DNA from: Pseudomonadota bacterium
GTDB lineage: Bacteria; Pseudomonadota; Gammaproteobacteria; Acidiferrobacterales; Acidiferrobacteraceae
Direction of reading: 5' to 3'
Assembly (NCBI GenBank): GCA_021794595.1
Contig: JAJYQN010000047.1
Location: forward strand, 62,001-126,000
Length of the DNA: 64,000 nt
Both the position numbers and the translations under genes were made by a program. This document shows positions 26,980-34,242 of this stretch, piece after piece. How positions within the stretch are numbered: position 1 is the stretch's first letter; each line of letters opens with the position of its first letter. The notes under the pieces were generated by a model that saw only the letters and a list, made by a program, of their open reading frames with translations, did no database searches and was not told the DNA's origin.

Positions 26980-27228
26980 TTAGTCGAACAGGTTGGGTGG
27001 TTTACGGATGCCTTCGCGCTCGGACTGTAGCAGCTCGATATCGCCCAGGGATGCAAACCGGGCTCGAATGCGCTGCACGAGGTTCTGATCGGTCGCGTTT
27101 TCATTACCGAGCGCGGCGCGCAGGATCATACGGACCTCATCTTCCATAGAGCGCCCATGGCGGGCTGCGCGTATTCGCAACCGCGCTTTGGTCGTATCTT
27201 CGAGGTTACGTATAGTTAGGCAAGCCAT
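26980..27228 (-). CDS. fitA: FitA/VapB-like antitoxin
   Basis: An 82-residue ribbon-helix-helix protein: MACLTIRNLEDTTKARLRIRAARHGRSMEDEVRMILR in outline, the FitA signature, followed by a toxin-binding tail. The ATG at 27228 is chosen because it begins the conserved strand; upstream codons to 27300 cross the operator palindrome. It forms a complete antitoxin-toxin operon with fitB. Confidence 0.9.
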   Translation of the reverse strand: MACLTIRNLEDTTKARLRIRAARHGRSMEDEVRMILRAALGNENATDQNLVQRIRARFASLGDIELLQSEREGIRKPPNLFD

Positions 27229-27249
27229 GCTGAGTCCCCCATGCCGAGG

Positions 27250-27263
27250 TATTGATATCAATA
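27250..27263. promoter_or_regulatory. Candidate fitAB operator
   Basis: TATTGATATCAATA is a perfect 14-bp palindrome centred 28 bp upstream of the fitA start, suited to binding by a ribbon-helix-helix dimer. Confidence 0.65.
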
Positions 27264-27715
27264 TAGTCAATGCCTTCATTGAAGGCAAGCGATTTTCCAC
27301 GCCGACCTTCTCCGGCCGATGTGCCTGAAGCGCTTCCGACTGGGGGCTGTCTCTGTGGGAACGCGATCCCTAACGGGAAACCTGGGGATGCGCTCAGTCC
27401 CACACAGGAAAGCACGATAATCGTTTATGGTCTCTCAACGGAACTATCGAAAAAGTCAGGCTGGTGGTCAAACGATCCGAAGGATACGGGCCCTCCGGAT
27501 GGTTAAGAAAAGAGGGAGGGAGCGTCAGATGCACCCATTTACGCATCCCCTGCGAGGTCTTCCCCGCCCAGGCCCCATTGCAAGAATGGCTGTGCGCCAT
27601 TCTTGCAACAATGAGAACGAAAATACGCGGACGCTATCTGGGTAGGCTTGTATGTCCCTAGCCAGACGGAGGGTGGGTGCCCGCTTAAGCGGCTATTTTT
27701 AAAAGGATTTTATGC
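27264..27715. other. Right end of the island, no recognised gene
   Basis: About 450 bp between fitAB and attR. Short ORFs exist on both strands without family features. The most notable structure is the 13-bp hairpin at 27578-27608. Confidence 0.45.
27578..27608. repeat. Perfect 13-bp hairpin near the island end
   Basis: TTGCAAGAATGGC (27578-27590) and GCCATTCTTGCAA (27596-27608) are perfect inverted repeats around the loop TGTGC. No U-tract follows on either strand, so a simple terminator is unlikely. It lies about 110 bp inside attR. Confidence 0.7.
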
Positions 27716-27762
27716 GCACTCATAATGCTGAGGTAGGTGGTTCGAGTCCGCCCATAGCCACC
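27716..27762 (+). repeat. attR: duplicated tRNA-Met 3' end
   Basis: This matches 12313-12359 at 45 of 47 positions. The differences are C to A in the variable region and A to G in the T stem, the latter still allowing G-T pairing. No 5' half of the tRNA is present, so it is an attachment-site remnant and not a gene. Confidence 0.9.
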
Positions 27763-27839
27763 CTATAAAACAACAAGTTGAGAGTATAATAGTCATTTCG
27801 CTGGGAAATAATCGGCCTACCCGCCTTAAGGCGGACGCC

Positions 27840-28470
27840 CTAGCGCGATAAGCCGGGGCATAGCTGCGACAAAGAGCGGGACGTGCCTGGCGGAAGGATT
27901 TCTCCATGTCTTTGATCGGTCGGGCGTGCTCGTGAGCCACATCGAGTTTGCCGCAACCGCGAGTTTGGCCAACAGGGATCCAATTGGCGGCTTTGTAGCA
28001 GGTGCCGCGAAAGCGATTTGATTGTACGAAGGTCTCCAGGAGCACGGGTCGATAGCCAAAGCGGCTCTGCCAATCGGCAGGCAACTGGCGGGCTATGCGC
28101 CCTAAGATCTTGGAAGCCAAACCCTGCGAGTGCACCCACGGCAGGATCAAGAAACGCGCGTTGTTGACGACACGATGCAGGTGGTGACAACGCTGAGTAT
28201 CACTCCAGCCGATGAAGCGATCGCACGGCGCGGTTTTCCAGGCGGCGGCACCAAAGCCGAGCGGCGCCACGAATTGCCCGTCGATCGCGACGAAGTAGCG
28301 CAACTGCGCGCCCGACAGGGCCGTATAGTCCAGATCGTGATAGCGCTCGATATGTTCATTCCAGAGCCGCGAATCACGCGGGGTGTTCGTACTGACGGGG
28401 AGAAACTCCAGGCTGCCGAGTACCTCGTGGCGCAGCGCGCTTTCCGGGGCGTGACTCCAACTTACTGATT
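27840..28470 (-). pseudogene. DUF4338 (DruA-like) protein remnant
   Basis: From about 28470 the minus strand reads EVLGSLEFLPVSTNTPRDSRLWNEHIERYHDLDY in outline, GAQLRYFVAIDGQ, AAAWKTAPCDRFIGWS, VVNNARFLILPWV, FGYRPVLLETFVQSNRFRGTCYKAANW and GKLDVAHEHARPIKD. That is a nearly complete DUF4338 core but without a start codon or normal N-terminus, and its C-terminus diverges after PIKD. DUF4338 is the DruA family; isolated copies are usually IS-like. No Druantia helicase is nearby. Confidence 0.78.
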
Positions 28471-28984
28471 GTACGGAGTTTTAGGCGCAAACACGCAAAT
28501 ATCAGAGAAATCCCGGTTCCTGGCCAACGGAGTTGTCGCCATTCTCAAAGGCCCTCGAGGAAGGCGAGCAAGGGGTGGGAGGCCTTATACCGATTGGGCA
28601 CAAGGCCGTTGCCACACTGAGAATTGCTGGTCTTCACCGCAGCGCGAAGCTAAGCCGGACGCCGGTTTGCGGCAGTCTAAGCGAACCGGGACTCATACCC
28701 TGTGTCACGAAAATCCCTGCGCGCACTGGGAGCCGGCCTCGTTCCCATCACAAAACGAGACCTTATCACGGTGACCTACGCCCAAAAATATCTTAGGCTG
28801 GCTTCCAAGGGGGAGGCTGTTCGGATACGATGTGTCGAACACGTTCCCAATGGTCTTTGGCGAGGCCAGAGCCGCTTAAATGCTTAAGGGACCATCCGCT
28901 GCGCGCCCAGGAAAACGGGGCAAGGCATGGTATCTTGGGAGGCGTCGCCTTCTGTCTACGAGCGGGTCCTTGCAGATGGCAGCA
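28471..28984. other. Non-coding stretch outside the island
   Basis: About 510 bp without a recognisable gene. One plus-strand ORF crosses it but has no family features. GTCCTTGCAG and CTGCAAGGAC (about 28967-29000) form a 10-bp inverted repeat with a 14-bp loop at its end, overlapping the start of repeat copy B. Confidence 0.4.
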
Positions 28985-29176
28985 GGGCACCTGCAAGGAC
29001 TTGGTACGCCACCCGTTATTTGGGAGCGGGCCCTTTGTGTGAACGACTATGGCCGGCGTGCCTTAAGGACGGCGTCAGCCTCTCGTAGCTTCACTGTGAG
29101 ATCATAACTTGCGCCAAGATCGAGGGCGCGATGGCGGCTGGGATGTCCCGTCGCGCATCCCGAGAGCCACCACTCA
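28985..29176. repeat. Dispersed repeat, copy B
   Basis: Shares with copy A CTGCAAGGAC, then AGCTTC-CTGTGAGATCAT, GCGCC-AGATCGAGGGCGCGA and GTCCCGTCGCGCAT-CCGAGAGCC. By eye the core 110 bp are roughly three-quarters identical to copy A. It ends 17 bp before the J-domain gene start and could supply its transcription signals. Confidence 0.72.
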
Positions 29177-29192
29177 CTTGAGGGCCGTGTTG

Positions 29193-30272
29193 ATGTCCCA
29201 GATGCAACTCCCCATGGCCGGTATCGATCTTGATCCTGGCCCGGCGCCCAAGGCTCAAAAGGCCTTCGACAAACTTGTTGAGCAAATACGCGCGGCCCGC
29301 GAGCGCTTGGCCGCGTGGAGCACCGCCATTCCGTCTTATCAGCATCAATACGCGACCGAATTACTCCCACTCCACAACATGTGGCGAGGCCTGCAAATAC
29401 AGCTTGTCCACCGCTTAGATCGCGCCTGCGCCCAAAAAAAGGGGCTCAACCAAAGCGAGCGGCACATAGCCTGCGACCTCATTATCGAACTGACAGGCTC
29501 GCTATTAGCCGAGCGTGACGATGAGGAACTCAAGGCCCTCTACGAACGGCACGCCGGGATCTCCTATGACGATGACAAAAAAGACGCCTTCGCTCTTATA
29601 AAATCTATGATGGAAGATGCCTTTGGGGTTGATCTCGGCGACACCGACGATATCGGTAGCCCCGAAGATCTATTCCGACGCGCGCATGCGCAGCGTGCGC
29701 ACACCGAACCTGAGTTCGAAGAAGCCCCGCAGGCTGCGCCCAAGTTATCGCCAAAAAAACAGGCCGAGCATCATCAAATTCTTCAATCCATCCGGACCCT
29801 CTACCGGAAGCTGGCCAGCGCCTTACACCCCGATCGGGAGCACGATCCTAGAGAACGAGACCGCAAGACGTCCTTGATGCAACAGGTCAATAGCGCCTAC
29901 GAAAATAACAAGCTACTGCCTTTGTTGGAGCTCGCGCAGCAACTTGCCCGCGATCAGGGTACTTTAAGTGCTATGAGTGAGAGCCAAGTGAAGATCTACA
30001 CCAAGGCCCTCAAGACCGACCTAATTGAACTGAAGCAGGAGGTCGCAGCCGTCGAGGACAGTTTCCGAGCTCAATTCGGCCTAGACCCCACCAGGCCCTT
30101 GTCGCCACGGGCGATTTTGCGGGAACTAACGGCCGATATTGCCGAAACCCAACGAACGATCACGGATATGGAAAACGACCTACGGGCCTTCGACGATATC
30201 CGCAGCCTCAAAGGTTGGCTCCAGACTTTACGACACCGGTCCCCCATCATGGACTCCGGCACCGGTTTCTAG
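29193..30272 (+). CDS. J-domain protein of unknown partner
   Basis: A 359-residue protein, mostly charged helices. A helical N-terminal half (about 1-205) precedes a J-domain-like segment near 225-285: HHQILQSIRTLYRKLASALHPDREHDP with the HPD tripeptide, then KTSLMQQVNSAYENNKLLPLLEL. A coiled-coil tail follows (IAETQRTITDMENDLRAFDDI). No G/F or zinc domain is present. It should recruit a DnaK-type Hsp70 to an unknown client. The ATG at 29193 follows GAGGG; an open upstream frame begins inside repeat B and is not coding-like. Repeats B and C bracket the gene. Confidence 0.78.
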   Translation: MSQMQLPMAGIDLDPGPAPKAQKAFDKLVEQIRAARERLAAWSTAIPSYQHQYATELLPLHNMWRGLQIQLVHRLDRACAQKKGLNQSERHIACDLIIELTGSLLAERDDEELKALYERHAGISYDDDKKDAFALIKSMMEDAFGVDLGDTDDIGSPEDLFRRAHAQRAHTEPEFEEAPQAAPKLSPKKQAEHHQILQSIRTLYRKLASALHPDREHDPRERDRKTSLMQQVNSAYENNKLLPLLELAQQLARDQGTLSAMSESQVKIYTKALKTDLIELKQEVAAVEDSFRAQFGLDPTRPLSPRAILRELTADIAETQRTITDMENDLRAFDDIRSLKGWLQTLRHRSPIMDSGTGF

Positions 30273-30746
30273 GCCTGGTACACCCATGATGGCGCACGCG
30301 CATCGTTGCAGCCAAGGGCTCGGGAACGCGCACCAAACGGGACTTTCCGGGTTTGGGTCGTGACCCTGCCCCGTGTATGGTCGTCCCCAATTGGCCAAGC
30401 GCTCATTCCACGAAGTCAAGAAGGTCGGTATGTCGCCATCGCTTTGCAGACAAGACCGCATCCTTGCGTGTGGTCGCAGGCCCTTAGCTTTAGGATATCG
30501 ATGCGCCATCTCGTTACTGTGGTCTGGGCGCCTGTCCGAAAGACGAACGCACGGCGTGCCTTCAGGGCCGCAAAGCGTCGTGCGGCGGAAAGATCGTGTA
30601 TTGTGCCGAAATCGAGGGCGCTAGGAGGACCAAGATGTCCCGCCACGCCTCCTAAGGGGCAGCGCGCTTGCGCCCGTAAACCCATTGGCGCTGACTGTCT
30701 CACGACCGCTACCGGGGTCGGTGACCCCGATCGCCACAGTGAGCCA
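30273..30746. other. Spacer between J-domain gene and DUF190, containing repeat C
   Basis: About 470 bp with no credible gene. Most of the centre is repeat copy C; the right 90 bp lead into the convergent 3' end of the DUF190 gene. Confidence 0.45.
30470..30656. repeat. Dispersed repeat, copy C (diverged)
   Basis: Aligned to copy A at GGTCGCAGGCCC, the GCGCC spacer, CACGGCGTGCC (shared with B), and AAATCGAGGGCGC then GATGTCCCGCCACGCC. It is more diverged than A and B. On the minus strand its translation retains parallel positions with copy A (for example GRRVDVL and RWRIDIL), hinting at a once-coding element. Confidence 0.6.
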
Positions 30747-31064
30747 TTAGTCGCAATTACACTGCGCCTGCCAGCGAATGATATGACCGGGCGGCACCAT
30801 TTTTTGGAGCTGCGGCATGAGGGCGTCTATCGTTGCCGGTTCATCAAAAAACTCCACGACCAAGGGTAAGTGAACCGCCACGCGCAAGAGATCTGCGGAG
30901 TGCACGACTCCCTTGGCGCCAAATCCTGCGATACCCCGAAATACCGTTACACCATGCACTTTGTGATGATCATGCAGGAACTCGAATATTTCGTGCATGA
31001 GGCCATGCCCCTCATACTTATCGCCTTCCTTTATATAAACCCGCACGACAGAGATGTCTTTCAT
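30747..31064 (-). CDS. DUF190 protein
   Basis: A 105-residue PII-like-fold protein: VVRVYIKEGDKYEG, HEIFEFLHDHHKVHGVTVFRGIAGFG, then LPLVVEFFDEPATI. DUF190 genes very often accompany crcB fluoride channels; the biochemical role is not settled. The ATG at 31064 begins the conserved strand; upstream codons overlap crcB. It is the last gene of the operon running down from 38797. Confidence 0.88.
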   Translation of the reverse strand: MKDISVVRVYIKEGDKYEGHGLMHEIFEFLHDHHKVHGVTVFRGIAGFGAKGVVHSADLLRVAVHLPLVVEFFDEPATIDALMPQLQKMVPPGHIIRWQAQCNCD

Positions 31065-31072
31065 GTGCCACC

Positions 31073-31447
31073 TTAAATAGCGCGAGCGATCCAAGCGCCG
31101 CCGATCGCGGCTCCAATACCTAGTATATTCGACGCTGCGACATATAATGCCGCCTTCGCGGCCTCGCCGTCTTGCAATAACACCAAGTTCTCTAGGGCAA
31201 ACGTCGAAAACGTCGTATAAGCCCCTAAGCCGCCGGTAAGAATCCCCGTCCGTAGACTCGGGTCCATATTAATACGATCCACCGTTTCAAAAAACAGGAA
31301 GCCCATGAGAAACGAGCCCAGAACATTAATGGATAATGTCGCCCAAGGAAATGCACGACCGAAAACCTCCTGGACCAAAATGCTCTGGCCGTAGCGCGCC
31401 CAAGCACCTAGTATCGCAAAACCCGCAATAGATACCCATGTCCACAT
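31073..31447 (-). CDS. crcB: Fluoride ion channel CrcB (copy 1)
   Basis: A 124-residue Fluc channel with four membrane spans, working as a dual-topology dimer to export fluoride. Landmarks: GAWARYG near the N-terminus, the central INVLGSFLMGFLFF, and the phenylalanine-box region GAYTTFSTFALE. It follows the HyfB-like gene by 30 bp and precedes DUF190, so it is probably co-transcribed with the membrane complex. There is no room for a fluoride riboswitch immediately upstream. A second crcB is at 56597-56974. Confidence 0.93.
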   Translation of the reverse strand: MWTWVSIAGFAILGAWARYGQSILVQEVFGRAFPWATLSINVLGSFLMGFLFFETVDRINMDPSLRTGILTGGLGAYTTFSTFALENLVLLQDGEAAKAALYVAASNILGIGAAIGGAWIARAI

Positions 31448-31477
31448 GGTGCCTTAATCCTCCGCTTTTGCAATGAG

Positions 31478-33451
31478 TTACCAAAAAACCGACATCAAGA
31501 TAAGAAGCAGTACAACCCCTATATAGGCGAGATAGGCGTTCATCGAGCCCATCTGAAGAATGCTTATGCGCGAGGCGAGCGTTCGCACAAAGCGGGTCAC
31601 GGGCTCAAAAAGCGCCGGGCCAAAGAGCGGTGATTGGCTGTATTCGAAGCGCAAGGCCTTGATGAAGTAGGGGCGTTTTTCGATGCGCCGCTCGGTTACG
31701 GTGCGCGATCGGTAGATAAAGTCATAAAATTGGCGCAGGGCGTTCGAGTAGGCGAGCGCGGTCGTGGCGCTCGAGGTTGGTAGGGTACGCAGGCCATGGG
31801 CCCAGACCGGCGTGCGCCTATGTCCCGACCGGAGGCCCAGGGCCAGGAGGCCGAGAGGCAGGAGGGCCAAGAGCGGCCCGACCAGGACAAGAAGGGTCGG
31901 CGAGATAAACGCAAACGAGGGCGTAAGGGGTACCAGAATGATGCCCCGGACCATGAGCCCTGCCACATTACGCATGCCGTCCGAGTGGCCGGTAGCAAGT
32001 GCCCCGAGCCACCAAGGCATACCCACGGCATAGCCGAGAACTGCGAGACCAAGACCGAGGATCGCGAGCCCGCGCCCTTTATCTTCCGGTGTCTGACTTG
32101 TGCCGTTTTTGCCGAGCAATCCAATGCCAAAGACCTTGGTTAGAGTCGCCAAGGCGATGGCCGCAGTCAGCGCGAGGCCCGCACCGCCGAAGGCCAAAGC
32201 CAGCCGGGCGCCAATGCCGTGGAGCCGGAAATCCTGAAAGATGGTCTGAAAGAGATACCATTCGCTCACGAATCCGGCTTGCGGGGGCAAGGCCGCAAGG
32301 CTCATGGCCGCACAGAGCGCGCCGATGCCGATGGTCCAGGGGCTCATGGCGAGCAGCCGGCTTTGCGCTATCTGATAGTGGCCGCGCGCATCAAAGACGT
32401 GATCTGCCGTCAGCATCAGGGCTCCCTTGGCTAGGCTGTGACCGCCGAGCTGCAGGAGACCCACCGTAAAGGCAAATCCTGCCAAGAGCGAGAGGTGCTC
32501 GCTGCGGAACAAGACCGCAGCGCCTAGGGCGACGACCGCAAGCCCGGCGTTTTCGGCAGACGAGAAGGCCAGCAAGTGCCGCCAGTCCTCCTGTTGGAAC
32601 GCGTAGAGGATGGCTAGGATCGCCGTGAGTGTGCCGCTCACCACAAGGACCTCGCCAAAGGCGGTCAGGCCCGAGAAGTGCGGTAACCACTGTAAGACGG
32701 CTCGTGCCAGTGCCAGCCAGGCAACATTCAGGACGACACCGGACAAGAGCGCGCCGCTCGCACCACTGCCGCTACCGTAAGCGCTCGGGTACCACTCGTA
32801 GAACGGCAGGATCCCGAGTTTGGCGCCAAAGCCCACGAGAAATAAAAGCCCCACCAAAAACGTCACAACCGGACCATCGTTGGCGAACGCCCCGGGCCAC
32901 GTTGAAAATGCGGGATGGGAGGAGCCGACGATCAGGATCGCGGCCAAAAGAGCGACAGCGCCGACTTCCAACAGGGCCAACATAAAAAACACCGCGCGGC
33001 CATTTTTGAGGATAGGGCTCAATTGGTCGGCCAACAGCATGATGGCCCCGCCCAGACTCATGACCTCCCAGGCGATCAAAAAGGACACGGCGTCTTGAAG
33101 CCCGGCGACCCCCATAGCCCCCAGGAGACTGAGTGCGGCTCCTGTCGTCCAAGCGCCGGGATGTCGACCTGGGGGTCCTGTGATCACTGCCATAAGGGCG
33201 GGTACCAGTCCCCAGGCAAGCAACCAGACGGCGGCGGGGTTGAGGTGGAATCCGACGGCCAGATTGGCGGAGCGGAAGAGGGTGCCGGTCTTTGGTTCTG
33301 GATGAAACACAGCGACTATAAGGCCGATCAAAGCTGCGCTGATCCCAAGCGCCAAAAGCAGACGGCCAAGGAACGGTCTTTCGGTGCTGATACCTATTAT
33401 GGCGGCGGCAATCCACAAAAGTGCGGCGACACCGAGAAGATCAAGTTCCAT
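31478..33451 (-). CDS. HyfB-like (NuoL/MrpA-family) antiporter subunit
   Basis: A 657-residue membrane subunit with about 16 spans of the proton-conducting NuoL/NuoM/HyfB group. Visible: the glutamate-containing FLIAWEVMSLGGAIMLL and GFGAKLGILPFYEWYPSAY, with lysine and a charged span typical of ion translocation, plus a C-terminal helical extension. It is last of the six complex genes; its start overlaps the ferredoxin/NuoB-like gene by 11 bp. Expected to pump H+ or Na+ when coupled to the soluble arm. Confidence 0.88.
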   Translation of the reverse strand: MELDLLGVAALLWIAAAIIGISTERPFLGRLLLALGISAALIGLIVAVFHPEPKTGTLFRSANLAVGFHLNPAAVWLLAWGLVPALMAVITGPPGRHPGAWTTGAALSLLGAMGVAGLQDAVSFLIAWEVMSLGGAIMLLADQLSPILKNGRAVFFMLALLEVGAVALLAAILIVGSSHPAFSTWPGAFANDGPVVTFLVGLLFLVGFGAKLGILPFYEWYPSAYGSGSGASGALLSGVVLNVAWLALARAVLQWLPHFSGLTAFGEVLVVSGTLTAILAILYAFQQEDWRHLLAFSSAENAGLAVVALGAAVLFRSEHLSLLAGFAFTVGLLQLGGHSLAKGALMLTADHVFDARGHYQIAQSRLLAMSPWTIGIGALCAAMSLAALPPQAGFVSEWYLFQTIFQDFRLHGIGARLALAFGGAGLALTAAIALATLTKVFGIGLLGKNGTSQTPEDKGRGLAILGLGLAVLGYAVGMPWWLGALATGHSDGMRNVAGLMVRGIILVPLTPSFAFISPTLLVLVGPLLALLPLGLLALGLRSGHRRTPVWAHGLRTLPTSSATTALAYSNALRQFYDFIYRSRTVTERRIEKRPYFIKALRFEYSQSPLFGPALFEPVTRFVRTLASRISILQMGSMNAYLAYIGVVLLLILMSVFW

Positions 33452-34232
33452 ATTGTCCTCCGTGCACCCGTTGGGGCATGCGCTCGAGTAGGACGAGGAG
33501 GGCGTGGATCAGGGCTGCGGGGTTAGGAGGGCAACCTGGAAGCCAGATATCCACCGGGATGAGTCCTTCGAGCCCTTGGCCGCCGGCATAACCGCCGTCC
33601 ATTGGGGCGCCCGATACGGCACAGGTTCCACTCGCCATGACTAAGCGCGGCTCCGGCATGGCCGCATAAGCGGCAAGCAACGGGTCGCGCATGGGGTGTG
33701 TCACAGGGCCCGTGACCAGCAAGAGATCGGCAAAGCGCGGCGAGGGGGTAAAAAATATGCCGAGACGGTGGAGGTTGTAGAAGGGATTATCGAGCGCTGA
33801 GAGCTCCGATTCGCAGCCATTGCACGAGCCGGCGTCGATGTGGCGAATATGGAGGCTTTTGCAAAGAGAGCTATGAGCTCGTCTTCGGGTGCCCGGTTCC
33901 GCGAGCGTGCGCGTCGCCCCTTGTATAAGGTCCTGACGATCACGGGTCGCGAAGGCCCAGTCCCCTGATGATTGGAGCGCTTCTGTGGGGCAGGTCTCGA
34001 CGCACAACTGACAGGCGATACAGCGACCGTAATCAAGCCCCACGCCGTTTTCCGCGTTCCCAAACAGGGCGCTCGTCGGACAGCTTGCCACGCAGTCTTG
34101 GCAGGATGGCGGACAGTGCGCGGGATCCAGTCGCGGAAGGCCCAGGACCCCATCTTGGCCGTCCGGGCCCGAGTACGGCCATGCCGTTGCTGCTTTTCCC
34201 GCTTTCAGTCCAAACCATGTCCATAAAGGCAT
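33441..34232 (-). CDS. Fusion of ferredoxin (HyfH-like) and NuoB-like (HyfI) subunits
   Basis: A 263-residue soluble subunit. Residues about 30-100 hold two [4Fe-4S] motifs: a first C-x3-C-x2-C-x3-CP (CPPSCQDCVASCP) and a canonical CIACQLCVETCP. From about 128 a NuoB-type domain has CNGCE, GTCAVSG and PGCPPNP, so all four ligands of the proximal [4Fe-4S] cluster appear intact. In hydrogenase-4 and Complex I these are separate genes; the fusion is unusual but forms a continuous electron wire. Nested in the operon with 10-bp spacing to the large subunit. Confidence 0.85.
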   Translation of the reverse strand: MPLWTWFGLKAGKAATAWPYSGPDGQDGVLGLPRLDPAHCPPSCQDCVASCPTSALFGNAENGVGLDYGRCIACQLCVETCPTEALQSSGDWAFATRDRQDLIQGATRTLAEPGTRRRAHSSLCKSLHIRHIDAGSCNGCESELSALDNPFYNLHRLGIFFTPSPRFADLLLVTGPVTHPMRDPLLAAYAAMPEPRLVMASGTCAVSGAPMDGGYAGGQGLEGLIPVDIWLPGCPPNPAALIHALLVLLERMPQRVHGGQYGT

Positions 34233-34242
34233 CGCGGCCTCC

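Larger units (their letters stand above)
12313..27762. mobile_element. Decayed genomic island integrated at tRNA-Met
   Basis: The segment is bounded by a 47-bp direct repeat of the tRNA-Met 3' end. A tyrosine-recombinase remnant lies directly beside the intact tRNA copy, as expected for tRNA-targeting islands. Cargo is toxin-antitoxin loci, a DUF3800 gene, cyclic-di-GMP proteins, a cupin and insertion-sequence wrecks. No conjugation or phage structural genes were recognised. The integrase lacks its catalytic domain, so the island is inferred to be immobile unless helped in trans. Confidence 0.88.

Noticed and set aside
27714..27762. Second tRNA-Met gene
   Set aside because: Only the 3' part from the anticodon stem is present; it is the island attachment repeat.
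27840..28470. Druantia anti-phage system
   Set aside because: Only a truncated DUF4338 (DruA-like) gene is present, with no DruE helicase or other Druantia genes, and the frame lacks a start.
28469..28796. Overlapping plus-strand ORFs (about 87-101 codons)
   Set aside because: Two competing frames without family signatures or good start signals; treated as non-coding.
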